DNA of 64,000 nucleotides from contig NZ_CP195119.1 in NCBI RefSeq assembly GCF_052056915.1, positions 3,906,001 to 3,970,000 on the forward strand, in the 5' to 3' direction. Of the stretch, positions 16,685 through 25,776 are shown one piece after another. The translations under genes were made by a program, and so were the position numbers. This DNA is from MTP4 sp052056915. Its GTDB lineage: Archaea > Halobacteriota > Methanosarcinia > Methanosarcinales > Methanosarcinaceae. The notes beneath the pieces were generated by a model that saw only the letters and a program-made list of their open reading frames with translations, was not told where the DNA came from and searched no databases. Each line of letters begins with the position of its first letter. Positions within the stretch are counted from its first letter, which is position 1.

Positions 16685-17314
16685 TCAGATGTTTCTTACG
16701 ATATTCAGTGCCCCTGTGGAAACAAGGTCCACTGCAAGGGCTGCAAGGAAGAGCCCCATGAGCCTTGTGAAGACCAGCATTCCGTTGTAGCCGATAATCT
16801 TGTGAATCCTTCTGGAGAAGCGGAAGATTACAAGGCAGATTGCAAAAGTAAGGACAATTGCCAGGACTATAATCAATTTCTGGTCGACTCCTCCCGCACT
16901 GCCCATCAGCACGATTACTGCACTGATCGTCCCTGGCCCGGACAGGAGTGGAAGGGCTATCGGAAAAACCCATATGTCTTCCCTTTCTTCAGACTGTTTG
17001 ATCTCTTCTTCCGTTATTCTTTCTGAGGAAATCTTGGCATTCATCATATCAAAGGCAATGCTGAAGAGCAGGATTCCCCCGGCAACCCTCAGGGAATCGA
17101 CATTGATGCTGAAGAGTTCGAGGATTATGTTCCCTGCGAATGCAAAAAAGAGGGCTATAAGGAAGGCCAGCACAATGGATTTATTTGCTATCTCATTCTT
17201 TTCCTCGAAGGTCATTTTGCTGGTCAGGGAGATGAAGGTCACGACTGCACTGATGGGGCTTACGACTACAAAAAGTGACATGAATGAATAAATGAAAAAA
17301 CTGATACCGTCCAT
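16685..17314 (-). CDS. MarC-family integral membrane protein
   Basis: A 209-residue hydrophobic protein with about six membrane helices. The opening YSFMSLFVVVSPISAVVTFISLT and the segment IALPLLSGPGTISAVIVLM are typical of the MarC/UPF0056 family. The original multiple-antibiotic-resistance assignment of the family has not held up and its substrate is unknown. It is encoded convergently with the AlbA_2 gene. A second, divergent MarC paralogue lies at 33365-34015 in the sulfatase cluster. Confidence 0.85.
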   Translation of the reverse strand: MDGISFFIYSFMSLFVVVSPISAVVTFISLTSKMTFEEKNEIANKSIVLAFLIALFFAFAGNIILELFSINVDSLRVAGGILLFSIAFDMMNAKISSERITEEEIKQSEEREDIWVFPIALPLLSGPGTISAVIVLMGSAGGVDQKLIIVLAIVLTFAICLVIFRFSRRIHKIIGYNGMLVFTRLMGLFLAALAVDLVSTGALNIVRNI

Positions 17315-17551
17315 CTCGCTAAACTACCCCTGAACTATAAGCCTTTTTTTACCATTTCTCACAGTACTACTATATTTACTTATGGAATGCCGATTTTTTT
17401 AAATAGTTTGGTTCCCCTCGTATTCCGGCCAATGCGGATGAACTTGAATTTTTCTTCTTATTTATTCGGTAAAATTTTGGTTAAATAGTTTCAAAAAAAG
17501 TAAAAAGATATAAAAAGGATGGCTTAAAAATTAAGTTCATATGTATTCCTA

Positions 17552-17619
17552 AACATTATTGCTAACCATTATCGTTGAACATTATTGCTAACCATTATCG
17601 TTGAACATTATCACTAAAC
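17552..17619. repeat. 26-bp tandem repeat, 2 copies plus partial
   Basis: AACATTATTGCTAACCATTA followed by TCGTTG occurs twice perfectly and once partially, just upstream of the MBL-fold gene. It may fall in that gene's 5' leader. Confidence 0.85.
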
Positions 17620-17645
17620 AGAATCATATCCAGGAGTTCAAAACC

Positions 17646-18353
17646 ATGCCCCCGGAAAAATCCTATACCCTGAATGCCGTTCCAATGGGCAATTCCAACG
17701 CCTACCTCCTCACAGCCGGAGGTTCAGCAGTCCTGGTCGATGCCGGCTGCGGCGGTAAAATTAAGAACCTTGAAGCAGTCCTCGATCAAAAGAACCTGAA
17801 ATTCCCCGACATCAATCTTATCATCCTCACCCACACCCACTACGATCACGTAGGCTGCCTGGCCGAAATCAGGGACCGTAGCGGGGCAAAAGTCCTGGTC
17901 CACGAAGCCGAAGCCGGGAACCTGGAAAGGGGATACACCCCGTTTCCGAAAGGTACCATGTGGTTTTCGAAAATCATATCCGGACTGGCAAATGGCCTTC
18001 TGTCCTCAAAAGCAAAATATCCTCCCGTAAAAGCGGACATCGTAGTCAAAGGCGAGTACGACCTGAAAAAATACCTTCCCGGAGTAAAGGCAAAAGTCAT
18101 CCCGACGCCGGGCCATACCAAAGGTTCGATTTCCGTAATCCTGCAAAACGAAGATGCGGTTGTAGGGGACACGCTTTTCAACGTAATGCCCTGGACCGTT
18201 TTCCCTCCCTTTGCCAACAATGAAAAACAGCTTTTAAGAAGCTGGGAAAAGCTTGCCGAAACAAGCTGTGCGACCTTTTACCCGGGCCACGGAAAAGAGT
18301 TCCCTATTGAAAAACTGGTGGACAACTACAGGAAACTGAGTTCCAGAGTGTAA
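17646..18353 (+). CDS. Metallo-beta-lactamase-fold hydrolase
   Basis: A 235-residue MBL-fold protein. The di-metal signature THTHYDHVG is followed by later ligands in TPGHTKGS and VVGDTLF, and by YPGHGKEF. It is the stand-alone glyoxalase-II-like subgroup, cytoplasmic, substrate not determinable from sequence. I chose ATG 17646 because CAGGAG sits 9 bases upstream and the protein begins MPPEKSYTLNAVPMG as expected for the first strand. An in-frame upstream ATG at 17601 lies in the tandem repeat. No operon partner. Confidence 0.85.
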   Translation: MPPEKSYTLNAVPMGNSNAYLLTAGGSAVLVDAGCGGKIKNLEAVLDQKNLKFPDINLIILTHTHYDHVGCLAEIRDRSGAKVLVHEAEAGNLERGYTPFPKGTMWFSKIISGLANGLLSSKAKYPPVKADIVVKGEYDLKKYLPGVKAKVIPTPGHTKGSISVILQNEDAVVGDTLFNVMPWTVFPPFANNEKQLLRSWEKLAETSCATFYPGHGKEFPIEKLVDNYRKLSSRV

Positions 18354-18519
18354 AAAGCAAGCTGAAAATTCGATCTCCACACTCCCCTTATTTTACACTC
18401 TTATTTTTGTACATCGGGTAATCCTTTTTGTATAATCAAGTAATTATAATAATTATAGCAATTGAAAGCCAATTCTATGCTACTTTATTGGGGGGTCTTT
18501 ACTGGACAGTGAACAGCAA

Positions 18520-18975
18520 ATGTCTAAGCCGGTTTCTAAGACAACTTCCGGGACTTCAATGGGTTTGAACGAAAACACCGAAGCCGTCCTGTCTTACACG
18601 CTCACCTGGTTAACAGGCCTGCTTTTCTTCGTTCTCGAAACTAAAAGTAAATTCGTCAGGTTCCATGCGCTACAATCCGTTATAGCATTCGTGGTCCTTT
18701 CCGTCATTCTCAGTATCCTGCAATCTTTTTTCGGAGAGTTCGGCTTCGTGGCATACCTGACAATTAACCTCAACCCCATATCGCTTGTTTACCTTTCCCT
18801 TTATGCGCCAGCCGAAATCTTCACGCAGCTTTTAAGCAGTGTCCTGTTTTTAAGCATTCTCCCCATTTTCCTGTGGCTCTTCCTGATGTACCAGGCTTTC
18901 AGGGGGAAAAAGTTCAGTTTGCCATTGATAGGGGACTTGGTGGAGAAGGTGCTTGAAAGCATATATTCGGAGTAA
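18520..18975 (+). CDS. DUF4870-like small membrane protein
   Basis: A 151-residue protein with three or four predicted membrane helices. The segment ENTEAVLSYTLTWLTGLLFFVLE followed by KFVRFHALQSVIAF is the DUF4870 pattern (the RFHA.QS motif). Function unknown. A strong GGGGGG run lies about 30 bases before ATG 18520, and the frame is open back to a CTG nearer that run, so a start slightly upstream is possible. Confidence 0.75.
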   Translation: MSKPVSKTTSGTSMGLNENTEAVLSYTLTWLTGLLFFVLETKSKFVRFHALQSVIAFVVLSVILSILQSFFGEFGFVAYLTINLNPISLVYLSLYAPAEIFTQLLSSVLFLSILPIFLWLFLMYQAFRGKKFSLPLIGDLVEKVLESIYSE

Positions 18976-19044
18976 AAGGGAAAGGTGGAGATCTGAGGGA
19001 TGTGCAGGTTTGTGATTTTGGGATCAAACCCGTGAAACCATCAA

Positions 19045-19105
19045 GTTCTTAATCTCAGCAGCAGCCACGCTCGCCCGAGGCGAGCGGCCTTTCCCTGACT
19101 ATGAA
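19045..19105 (-). repeat. Dispersed hairpin element
   Basis: Bases 19068-19074 (CGCTCGC) pair with 19080-19086. On the minus strand it is preceded by AGTCAGGGAAAGGCC, the same flank as the element at 346-395. It lies downstream of the DUF4870 gene. Confidence 0.5.
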
Positions 19106-19211
19106 AAATAATAGAAAATAGAGATATCTTAAACACATTCCTGAATTTCTACGCTTTTAAAAATTGGTCCCCTGTTTATGAAATATTTTTTGTTTTATTA
19201 TCCATTTTCAT

Positions 19212-19245
19212 GGGAAAAGCCACTTGCTTTGCAAGTGGGAATGAC
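19212..19245 (+). repeat. Dispersed hairpin element, divergent
   Basis: GGGAAAAG, then CCACTTGC (19220-19227), loop TTT and GCAAGTGG, a perfect 8-bp stem. The GAAAAGCC left flank matches the family; the right flank is weaker. The 64-codon minus frame across here looks non-coding. Confidence 0.4.
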
Positions 19246-19476
19246 AGGTTTGATACACCATCTACGCTGCCCTGTTTTCTCATAAATAATCCGCAAAACC
19301 CATTTATGTTTTCCTTCAAGACCAAAAATCCTGAACCTCAGAGGGCTCAAGCTTTCTACCTTTCTATAAATCTTCCCGGATTGTATTAACATAAGCAGAA
19401 TTATGGATCGTCTTTACAGGGTAATTTTTTATGAAGGATACTGCATCATTTAGATTATCTTTTTGAGATGGTTCTT

Positions 19477-19737
19477 ATGGCACATATCAAATCTATAAAC
19501 AGTGTTTCCCTTGGAAAAGTCCTCGGTCTTATGTACATGATTTTGTCGCTTGTATTCTCGCCCTTCTTTTTCCTTATTGCGGCTCAAACAACTTCTGTTT
19601 CAGGTGCAGCTGTAGTCTTATTCATCATTGTGTTTTATGGGATTATGGGAGTAATCGCAGGCTTGCTTATAGGAATCATATACAACTTCATTGCGGGAAG
19701 GTTCGGAGGTATCGAGTTAGAGATTGAAGCAAGCTGA
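19477..19737 (+). CDS. Small two-helix membrane protein
   Basis: An 86-residue protein with two hydrophobic helices (about residues 14-35 and 44-70) separated by a short Ser-rich loop, ending in an acidic tail. The opening HIKSINSVSLGKVLGLMY is like small DUF3566-type membrane proteins of Methanosarcina. Function unknown. ATG 19468 is an alternative start three codons upstream. It stands alone between hairpin elements and the unknown 178-residue gene. Confidence 0.6.
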   Translation: MAHIKSINSVSLGKVLGLMYMILSLVFSPFFFLIAAQTTSVSGAAVVLFIIVFYGIMGVIAGLLIGIIYNFIAGRFGGIELEIEAS

Positions 19738-19917
19738 GTGGGGGATTCTTCGTCTACTCCTTGTGCGAAATGGGTAGGGAGCAGGTTGCTGGCGTAGTAT
19801 CCACTCACCAATCATTTTTTAACTGACCGCAATTGTTATCAATTGTTTCCAGTTTTTTCCAGTTGTTCTAACCGTTTTCAGGTTTGGAAGCCTGCTTACA
19901 GAAGCCCTTAACTTAAC

Positions 19918-20454
19918 TCAAAATCTAAAAAAAGTAGAGAGCATCGTCTGCTCCACATTTTCTTCAGTCTCTCTCCTATTCGAAAACCGGCTCCATGAAC
20001 TGTTTTCGAACTTCGGGTCAGGGACCTGTTCCAGCGAACTCCGGTAATACTCAACCGTCTTTTCCTGCCAGTTCCCTTCCAGGAGCAGGAACTTCATTCC
20101 CCTTCTCTGCTCGTTCCACTCCCAGACTTCCGACTGGTAAAAAATAGCCCCGAGCTGGCTCGAGAGCTGGGCGTAAGGGACCTCAGGCCTCATCCGGTAC
20201 AGGAACTTTCCTATCCCCTCTTTTTCCCTTCCCCTGTACAGGTTTACGGCGTTGTTTGCCAGGTCCTTCCATTCCCTGTCCCGCATGAACTCATCGAGCC
20301 TGTTCAGGTGGTTGTAACTGATCTTGTCAATCCTGGGGAAGCGGTGGTTCCGGAACTTCCTTTTGATGAAAATGTTCCCCCTGGTGTCTATTCGCCATGA
20401 GAAGGCTCGCTGTCTTGCGCCCAGGGTATTGGATCGGGACCAGAAGGCGTCCAT
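19918..20454 (-). CDS. Hypothetical protein (178 aa) after the DUF6155 array
   Basis: A soluble, basic protein rich in Arg, Trp and Phe that I do not recognise. The N-terminus reads like a beta hairpin (RAFSWRIDTRGNIFIKRKF) followed by helices. No catalytic motif was seen. It lies downstream of the five DUF6155 genes on the same strand, with a 137-base gap, and could be the last gene of that unit. No clear ribosome binding site was found, so the start is uncertain. Confidence 0.5.
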   Translation of the reverse strand: MDAFWSRSNTLGARQRAFSWRIDTRGNIFIKRKFRNHRFPRIDKISYNHLNRLDEFMRDREWKDLANNAVNLYRGREKEGIGKFLYRMRPEVPYAQLSSQLGAIFYQSEVWEWNEQRRGMKFLLLEGNWQEKTVEYYRSSLEQVPDPKFENSSWSRFSNRRETEENVEQTMLSTFFRF

Positions 20455-20591
20455 GCTTGTAAATTTGAATTTGATATATAAAAAATTACTTGTGGGAGTG
20501 AGGGGGATTTCAGGTGGTCGAAGAGTTTTGGAGATTTTTTACATGTGAAACTTAATCCCACGTTGTCAAAGACTTGCTCTATGAACAAGCG

Positions 20592-21167
20592 TCAGTTGTC
20601 CTTTAATTCCCCTTCGAAAAAGTAGTCTTCCAGATCAGATATGTAATCCTCGATGGTAGCGATCCCGTAAGGCCCATTCTTCGAATCTTTGTATATTTTC
20701 TGCAGCCTTTCCCTGAAGTAAGGATAAAATTTCTGCCCTTCTTCAGTCTTTATCAGCTTACAGAATTTTTCCATCATTTCAGATCCGCCAGCGTAAGATT
20801 CTTCTCCAATTCCTGAAAACTCGCGGATGTATCTCAGCACGTTTTCCACAAGGGTAATTGCCAGGTCCATTGTCCCTCTAATGTCTCCGGAAGCCCTTGA
20901 GTAATCGTTGATAGCTTTCTTTGCCACCGAATAGCGAGGTTTACTGGCCGCTCCACGTGCAGGGAAGTAAACGTTTACGACTATTTTCCGGTAAGCCTCC
21001 AGAATTTCACTGTCACCTTCTCCCTTTGTGTACCTGGCAGTGACATACCTGCGGTTGTCAACCGATTGTTTGTACAGGTCGTGGACAAGCTCGATGAGCT
21101 CTTTCTGACCCGCATCTTGTAAATATTTCTTCAACTCTGACCATTTTAAAGTTGCTTCTTCTGCCAT
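20592..21167 (-). CDS. DUF6155-family protein, copy 1 of 5
   Basis: A 191-residue soluble helical protein: KWSELKKYLQDAGQKELIEL at the N-terminus, ARYTKGEGDSE, KKAINDYSRASGDIRGTMDL centrally, and FRERLQKIYKDSKNGPYGI before an acidic C-terminus ending FFEGELKDN. The KELI.L..DLY core and the DYS.ASGD motif are shared by all five tandem copies. I place the family with DUF6155, whose function is unknown. This is the most divergent copy at its C-terminal third and the last in transcription order. The start codon lies 19 bases after copy 2. Confidence 0.8.
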   Translation of the reverse strand: MAEEATLKWSELKKYLQDAGQKELIELVHDLYKQSVDNRRYVTARYTKGEGDSEILEAYRKIVVNVYFPARGAASKPRYSVAKKAINDYSRASGDIRGTMDLAITLVENVLRYIREFSGIGEESYAGGSEMMEKFCKLIKTEEGQKFYPYFRERLQKIYKDSKNGPYGIATIEDYISDLEDYFFEGELKDN

Positions 21168-21186
21168 ACCTTACCAGAATCCTTCC

Positions 21187-21753
21187 TCATTGCTGGTCTT
21201 CTTCAAAAAAATCTTCAACGTCTTCCACATAAGAGGCGATGTCATCCCCAAACCCATAGCCGAAATCGTCCGATTCCCTGCGGAGTTTGAACAGCCTTTC
21301 TTTAAATTGGGGGTAGAAACCCTGTCCTTCCGGGGTTTTGAGAAGTTCGCTGAACTTCCTGAGCATTTCATACCCTGCATCGTAGAATTCCTCATCAATG
21401 TCCCCATATTCCTTGATAAACTCAACAACGTTTTCCAAAAAAAGAATCATCAGTTCCATTGTCCCTGCGAGATCTCCCGAGCCTTCGGAGTAATCCAGGA
21501 TAGCTTTCCTCGCCACGTCCGACCGAAGCCCTCCAAAATCATTGTCAGACAAAAACTCATTCCTGATCACCTGCTGGAAACTCTCCAATACCCAGTCGCT
21601 CTTTTTTTCCTCCGGCTGCCTTGAAATAATTATCCGGCGGTTCTCAGTCGAGTGCCTGTAAAGGTCCCGGATGAGGTCGATGAGTTCCTTTTTGTCAAGC
21701 GTTTTAAGGGAATTTTTTACCTCAGACCATTTTACGGAATCTTCTTTTGCCAT
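21187..21753 (-). CDS. DUF6155-family protein, copy 2 of 5
   Basis: A 188-residue paralogue: MAKEDSVKWSEVKNSLKTLD start, ARKAILDYSEGSGDLAGTM centre, and FKERLFKLRRESDDFGYGFG with an acidic FFEEDQQ end. It differs from its neighbours in carrying DYSEGSGD rather than DYS.ASGD and ISRQPEEKKSD in place of the usual AR loop. Good GGGGGAGAA-type ribosome binding site. It is followed by copy 1 with a 19-base gap, so the array is probably one transcript. Confidence 0.8.
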   Translation of the reverse strand: MAKEDSVKWSEVKNSLKTLDKKELIDLIRDLYRHSTENRRIIISRQPEEKKSDWVLESFQQVIRNEFLSDNDFGGLRSDVARKAILDYSEGSGDLAGTMELMILFLENVVEFIKEYGDIDEEFYDAGYEMLRKFSELLKTPEGQGFYPQFKERLFKLRRESDDFGYGFGDDIASYVEDVEDFFEEDQQ

Positions 21754-21817
21754 ATTCTCCCCCTTAATCTTTGGATTCCTTTAACTACTCTAATTCCTCT
21801 GACTCCCCAAACTCCAT

Positions 21818-22381
21818 TCACTCACCCTCAAAATTGAGCTTGAAATTTATGATTGTGTCATACACTATATCCCCGAATCCCCAACCGATATTGCGTGAAT
21901 CCTGGCAGACCTTAAACAGCCGCTTTCTGAACAATGGGTACAGTTCCGTTTTGTCCCAGAGAAGGTCACAGACTTTTGACAGCATTCCGTAAATGTTTCG
22001 ATAGAACTGTCCGTTAATGTCCCCATAAGTATTGGTGTATTCAACCCCGTTTTCCACATATGTGAGCATAAGGTCCAGCGTCCCTTCCGGGTCCCCGGAA
22101 GCTTTCGAGTAATCAGTGATGGCTTTTTTGGCCACCGAATAACGTAATTTCTCTTCTCCTCTTTCCGGGAAAAACTCGTTTACAATAATTTCCCGGTACT
22201 TCTCCAGCATCTTGTCCTTCAGGTCTCCATCAATCGCATCCATGTACCTGGCAGTGATAAACCTGCGGTCGTCAGCCGACCGTTTGTACAGGTCTCTGAT
22301 GAGGTCGATGAGCTCTTTTTTATCAGTATCCTGGAGGATTTTCTTCATTTCAGACCATTTTACGGAAGTTTCTTTTGCCAC
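21818..22381 (-). CDS. DUF6155-family protein, copy 3 of 5
   Basis: A 187-residue paralogue: MAKETSVKWSEMKKILQDTD start, ITDYSKASGDPEGTLDLMLTYVENG centre, FRKRLFKVCQDSRNIGWGFG near the end. The C-terminus departs from the acidic FFEE tail of the others, ending in NFKLNFEGE. A 64-base gap separates it from copy 2, the largest in the array. Function unknown. Confidence 0.8.
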   Translation of the reverse strand: MAKETSVKWSEMKKILQDTDKKELIDLIRDLYKRSADDRRFITARYMDAIDGDLKDKMLEKYREIIVNEFFPERGEEKLRYSVAKKAITDYSKASGDPEGTLDLMLTYVENGVEYTNTYGDINGQFYRNIYGMLSKVCDLLWDKTELYPLFRKRLFKVCQDSRNIGWGFGDIVYDTIINFKLNFEGE

Positions 22382-22413
22382 GAAAAGTCACCTGAAGTTT
22401 TTTGAGTTACGTG

Positions 22414-23001
22414 TCATTCTGCTGTATCTTTCTGCTCTCCCTCAAAAAACTCTTCAATATCCCCTACAAGGACACAAATTACCTCTTCGAAACCCCATCC
22501 GATGTGCTCTGAATCCCTGCAGGCATTAGCAAGCCGTTCCCTGAAATGAGGATAATATTTCTGTCCCTCCTTAGTTTTTAAGAGTTCACAAAACCTTTCC
22601 AGCATTCCTTCGATATTGTCATAGAATTCATCGTCTGCGGCTCCGAAAATATTGGCATACCGGATTCCTCCTTCAACGTATGTAAGCATGAGGTCCAGGG
22701 TCCCCACAAAGTCCCCCGAAGCATTCGAATAGTCACTGATAGCCCTTTCCGCTGCAGCGTGGCGGATTTTCCCTGATTCATTTTCTGGCGGGAACTCACC
22801 TCTTATGATTTTCCGGTGTTCTTCCAGCAGCTTACTCTTTTTCTTCTTTACTCTCTCTCCCAGGTATCTGGAATTAATGAGCATGCGGTCTCCAGCCGAA
22901 CTTGTATACATTTCCCGAATAAGACTGATGAGTTCCTTTTTCTCGGCTTTCTGCAGGATTTCCTCCACTTCCGGCCATTTTACGGAATCTTCTTTTGCCA
23001 T
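22414..23001 (-). CDS. DUF6155-family protein, copy 4 of 5
   Basis: A 195-residue paralogue and the longest copy. It starts MAKEDSVKWPEVEEILQKAE, has ISDYSNASGDFVGTLDLMLTYVEGG centrally, and FRERLANACRDSEHIGWGFE before FFEGEQKDTAE. Its ATG is preceded by a GGTGACTTTTC leader identical to that before copy 3 (TTCAGGTGACTTTTC), showing that the duplication units include the upstream spacer. Function unknown. Confidence 0.8.
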   Translation of the reverse strand: MAKEDSVKWPEVEEILQKAEKKELISLIREMYTSSAGDRMLINSRYLGERVKKKKSKLLEEHRKIIRGEFPPENESGKIRHAAAERAISDYSNASGDFVGTLDLMLTYVEGGIRYANIFGAADDEFYDNIEGMLERFCELLKTKEGQKYYPHFRERLANACRDSEHIGWGFEEVICVLVGDIEEFFEGEQKDTAE

Positions 23002-23034
23002 GAAAAGTCACCTGAAGTTTTTTTACGAATCCCT

Positions 23035-23595
23035 TTAATCTTCTTCAAAAAACTCTTCCATTTCCTTCACACACAGCTTTATCCCGTCTCCGAACCCCCA
23101 TCCCATTCCTCTTGTTTTCCTGTGGATCTCAAAAAGCCTTTCCCTGAAAAGAGCATAAAGTGCTTTGCCTTCAGGTGTTTTTAGCTGGGTGCAGAACTTT
23201 TCCAACATACCGTAAATTTTGATGTAGAAATCCTCATCTATGTCTCCGTATTTACTGGTAAATTCCACCCCGTTTTCCACATAAAAAAACATCAATTCCA
23301 TCGTCCCTGCAAAATCCCCTGAAGCTTCCGAATAGTCTTTAATCGCCTTTTCAGCAACTGAATACCTGAGTGCCCCATACCCCCTTTTCGGGAAAAAATC
23401 ATCCTTTATGACCTGCTTGTAAGTATTCAGAACCCCATCCAAAACTTTCAGGTCCATGCACCTTGCCATCAGAAACATCCTGTTTTTCTCGGAAAGCTTG
23501 TAAAGATCTTTGATGATGTGAAGAAGCTCTTTTTGGTCTGCGTCCTGAAGGGTCTTTTTCAGGTCAGACCATTTCAGATCCAAATTTTCTTTCAT
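23035..23595 (-). CDS. DUF6155-family protein, copy 5 of 5 (first in the operon)
   Basis: A 186-residue paralogue, first in transcription order: MKENLDLKWSDLKKTLQDAD start, IKDYSEASGDFAGTMELMFFYVENG centre, FRERLFEIHRKTRGMGWGFG near the end and a MEEFFEED terminus. It has AAGGAGAC upstream as ribosome binding site. The 175 bases upstream (23596-23770) are AT-rich and presumably hold the array promoter. Function unknown. Confidence 0.8.
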   Translation of the reverse strand: MKENLDLKWSDLKKTLQDADQKELLHIIKDLYKLSEKNRMFLMARCMDLKVLDGVLNTYKQVIKDDFFPKRGYGALRYSVAEKAIKDYSEASGDFAGTMELMFFYVENGVEFTSKYGDIDEDFYIKIYGMLEKFCTQLKTPEGKALYALFRERLFEIHRKTRGMGWGFGDGIKLCVKEMEEFFEED

Positions 23596-23770
23596 GTCAT
23601 GTCTCCTTAAAGCTAAAGTTGCAAATCCTGAAACTCGTTCCTGATATAAATATCCAGATCGGAAAAATCTATTTCCCTTGAGATGAAGAGCACTAATGCT
23701 TGAAGCCCCTTCAGCAAAAAAATGCCAGGTAGAGAATATACTGTAGAATATGAGCTTTTCCTGACAAAAA

Positions 23771-24871
23771 TTAATAGTTTTCTCCCTCTTTACTGGCGTT
23801 CTTGGAATTATTATTAATATGGAGCTGCCAGTAACGGTCGTAGAGGGTGACGATCAGGGTCAGGAGCAGGATGAAGAAGAGCGTGTTCCCTAGGTCGATT
23901 GAGCCTTCGTACCTGGGGCTGAAGAAGTCCAGGAGGAGGACGATGCCGGTGTTTACCAGGGACATCACGATAAATTCCCTGACGATGGAACTCCAGTGCC
24001 TTCCGTGCCGGGCAAGCCAGTGACTCAGTGCCGTGTTTATTATGATGATTATGGCCACGGCAATGGATAGCTGGATGTTGTTTGCCCGCACTCCCGGAAG
24101 GATCTGGGCGAAGATGATGGTCAGGAGGGAGATCAGCGCGATCTTCTCGAGCACCTGTTTGTTAATAAGGCGTTCCCGCTCCTTTTTGATGGCCTCCGGG
24201 AGAGGGGCGACTACCGGAGCGGCTGCAACGGGGAGGGCGGCAAATTCCAGGCCTTTCCGGGCAGGAGGGAGATCCCTGAGGAGCAGCCAGGCCATGGCGA
24301 GCAGGAACGCAGCATAGGCAACCAGGATCAGGGCGTTGGAGGGATTTGCTCTTATCCAGTCGGTGGTGTCCATCTGGGCGACGTGGATCCAGTATTCCTG
24401 GGGTATCTTGACGAAAACCCAGATAAGGGCTGCTGCGGCTATCAATTTGCTTTTTGTCAGCACCTTCGGGTCCCATTTCAGGCGGACGGCTTCGTAGAAG
24501 ATGAAGAAGTACTCGAAGGTGTTCGGGAAAATAAGCAGCAGGTAGCGCAGGTGTACGATTTCGAAGATTGCAACCCCCACAAGCCGGTAGTAGAAGAGGA
24601 AGCGGTCCAGCTTGAAGGCGTAGAGGTTCGACCAGTTTCGCAGGGTCGAGAGGTAGGTTATACTCAGGTAGTAAATGTCAAGGGCCTTGTCATATCCCTG
24701 GTACCCTTCCAGAGGCAGGTCCGTGAAAAGCTGGAAGATCGTCTGGTCTACCATGTCAAGGATCAGGGAAGCCAGCACACCCGGCAGGGGATAGCGTGGA
24801 ATGGTGAGCGGGATCAGGAAACGGGCCATGACCACAGCCCAGAAAATCAATAAGTCTGTTGTTTCTGTCAA
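23771..24871 (-). CDS. Polytopic membrane protein of unknown function
   Basis: A ~366-residue protein with roughly eight to nine hydrophobic helices. The N-terminal half contains PRYPLPGVLASLILDMVDQT and several Tyr-rich loops (GYDKALDIYYLSITYLSTLRNW). A Pro/Ala-rich cytosolic linker around residues 210-235 leads into four more helices. I do not recognise a transporter or enzyme family. The likely start is TTG 24871 downstream of GAGGGGGAATCAGG; an earlier in-frame TTG at 24889 overlaps that binding site. It lies upstream of the DUF6155 array on the same strand, with a 175-base gap. Confidence 0.7.
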   Translation of the reverse strand: MTETTDLLIFWAVVMARFLIPLTIPRYPLPGVLASLILDMVDQTIFQLFTDLPLEGYQGYDKALDIYYLSITYLSTLRNWSNLYAFKLDRFLFYYRLVGVAIFEIVHLRYLLLIFPNTFEYFFIFYEAVRLKWDPKVLTKSKLIAAAALIWVFVKIPQEYWIHVAQMDTTDWIRANPSNALILVAYAAFLLAMAWLLLRDLPPARKGLEFAALPVAAAPVVAPLPEAIKKERERLINKQVLEKIALISLLTIIFAQILPGVRANNIQLSIAVAIIIIINTALSHWLARHGRHWSSIVREFIVMSLVNTGIVLLLDFFSPRYEGSIDLGNTLFFILLLTLIVTLYDRYWQLHINNNSKNASKEGENY

Positions 24872-24904
24872 AACCTGATTCCCCCTCAATCAGTAGCTCA
24901 ATCA

Positions 24905-24950
24905 GTAGTCGGCCTGCCATTCCCCCCCGGAGGCAGGCCGGATTTTCATC
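24905..24950 (-). repeat. Dispersed hairpin element
   Basis: Bases 24910-24918 (CGGCCTGCC) pair with 24932-24940 around a C-rich loop. Read on the minus strand it starts GAAAATCCGGCCTGCC, like the family flank. The rest of 24951-25300 is AT-rich with no gene; TATA-like AATATATT-type runs are common there. Confidence 0.4.
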
Positions 24951-25351
24951 ATGATTTCCATTGTGATTCCAATGGCAATTCCCATCGCGATTCTCATCGC
25001 ATTGTTACTTGTTATTATAAATAGAGCCATTTCTATAAAAATTGTTTCATATTAAAATACTTATTTTAATCCCTTATGCTAGTCTCCAAACATCTTTTCT
25101 TGAGAACGGGGTATTTATATCTCTTTTTTCGCTTTAAATGTCCGTAAAAATGCATTTCTTAAAAATCAACGGTATTTTAGAATAGTAATAATGATCCAGA
25201 ACAGTATTCTGATTATAATAATTTCTGTTAAGAAAGTGAGATTTCCAGCAAGAAAATTTGCCCTATCGAATGCTTTAAATAATTCCGGAAAAAACAACTA
25301 TCATTAGGTAATAAACCAGGGGAATTCAATCTTTTTAAGGGGGTAACACTT

Positions 25352-25729
25352 ATTTCCAGTGCATATGACAACCGGAGAGGTTCTGTAGTAGTTGAAACTG
25401 ACAGGGGAGTCCTGCTTGTGAGCAGTTCGGGAGGTTACTACCGGCTGCCCGGAGGAAAACCGAAGAAAGGGGAAGCAAGCATCCAGACGGCAATCCGGGA
25501 GCTTCGGGAAGAGACCGGGCTTCGGGCATACTATGTGAATTATCTATTCAAGTTTCATGCTTCCAAGATCTTCAAGATCCGGGCGAAAGGAAAACCGACT
25601 CCGAGTAACGAGATACACCATCTTGCGTATTACAGGCCGGGAAAGGAAATGGACGTGAAAGTTTCCTACAATACACGCAAAATATTGAATAAGCATTATG
25701 GGTTGGAAGAAGGTGAGAGTGAGAGCTAA
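25352..25729 (+). CDS. NUDIX hydrolase, probable non-AUG start
   Basis: A complete NUDIX box, GX5EX7REUXEEXGU, is formed by GKPKKGE, ASIQTAI and RELREETGL. It is a cytoplasmic pyrophosphohydrolase of a nucleoside-diphosphate-linked substrate; substrate unknown. The first canonical start in frame is GTG 25418, but that would remove the first beta strands (YDNRRGSVVVETDRGVLLV), clearly part of the fold. The frame is open upstream with no ATG, GTG or TTG. GGGGG at 25339-25343 stands 8 bases before ATT 25352, which I take as the best start, giving 125 residues. An ATG at 25365 is in another frame and meets a stop at once. Function sure, start uncertain. Confidence 0.8.
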   Translation: MSSAYDNRRGSVVVETDRGVLLVSSSGGYYRLPGGKPKKGEASIQTAIRELREETGLRAYYVNYLFKFHASKIFKIRAKGKPTPSNEIHHLAYYRPGKEMDVKVSYNTRKILNKHYGLEEGESES

Positions 25730-25776
25730 GAGCTAAGAGTTAAGGGACGCACGGATTCCAAACGGAAGAATTAGGC

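Noticed and set aside
19198..19392. Minus-strand 64-codon frame
   Set aside because: It crosses a hairpin element and has no ribosome binding site or recognisable similarity.
24033..24317. Plus-strand frame opposite the polytopic membrane gene
   Set aside because: Antisense shadow; the minus frame has clear membrane helices.
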